Shown here: piece after piece, positions 6,826-6,881 of the stretch | Layout: every line of letters begins with the position of its first letter | How positions within the stretch are numbered: position 1 is the stretch's first letter | Origin: Gemmatimonadota bacterium | GTDB taxonomy: Bacteria > Latescibacterota > UBA2968 > UBA8231 | DNA length: 6,881 nt | Assembly (NCBI GenBank): GCA_026706505.1 | Contig: JAPOYQ010000012.1 | Location: 1-6,881, forward strand | Direction: 5' to 3' | Position numbers and translations under genes: made by a program | Notes under the pieces: model-generated | The model's database searches: none | Seen by the model: the letters and a program-made list of their open reading frames with translations, nothing else | Told to the model about the DNA's origin: nothing

Positions 6826-6881
6826 TCGATGCGAATTTTAAAAACCATAAGATTGAAGACCTGATGACATAGTATGCATGG

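Noticed and set aside
1..6881. CRISPR array, tRNA/rRNA gene, insertion sequence, integrase or phage gene
   Set aside because: I saw no regularly spaced repeats, terminal inverted repeats, transposase motifs or tRNA-like clover-leaf sequence on either strand; coding genes fill nearly the whole window.

Overview
The window reads as ordinary bacterial chromosome, densely packed with long genes. One gene stands out: an ABC ATPase fused to a TPR (tetratricopeptide) domain. A signal-peptide-bearing copy of the same TPR domain lies about 3 kb away, with a TonB-dependent receptor between the two. The receptor has a carboxypeptidase-regulatory-like N-terminal domain, which points to a Gram-negative host, probably in or near the Bacteroidota/FCB group (Rhodothermia, Ignavibacteria, Latescibacterota, Gemmatimonadota and similar). 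Shine-Dalgarno-like sites precede gltX, the receptor and the secreted TPR gene, which fits Bacteroidia proper less well. The taxonomic guess is weak.

Layout. Positions 1-570 (minus) hold the first 190 codons of glutamyl-tRNA synthetase; the rest lies beyond the left edge. Positions 571-749 are a divergent intergenic region. Positions 750-1928 (plus) encode a complete DEAD-box RNA helicase. Everything further right is on the minus strand. In transcription order it is: an ABC-2-type transporter ATPase fused to a TPR domain (6825-5137), a 147-bp gap, a TonB-dependent outer-membrane receptor (4989-2773), a 21-bp gap, and a small secreted TPR protein (2751-1975). The last gene converges on the helicase gene. 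Its probable intrinsic terminator uses the helicase's last lysine codons as the U-tract.

How the genes may work together. The last 220 residues of the ABC fusion align with the whole mature part of the secreted TPR protein (hand count over the C-terminal 97 positions: 53 identities). The homology begins just after the predicted signal-peptide cleavage site of the secreted copy. One version of this domain is therefore predicted to be periplasmic, next to a receptor, and the other cytoplasmic, tethered to an ATPase. A plausible reading is an envelope-spanning uptake or export module: receptor at the outer membrane, TPR protein in the periplasm, and an ABC-2 transporter at the inner membrane. 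No permease is visible, and no substrate can be read from the sequence. The first two genes (gltX and the helicase) look like unrelated housekeeping neighbours.
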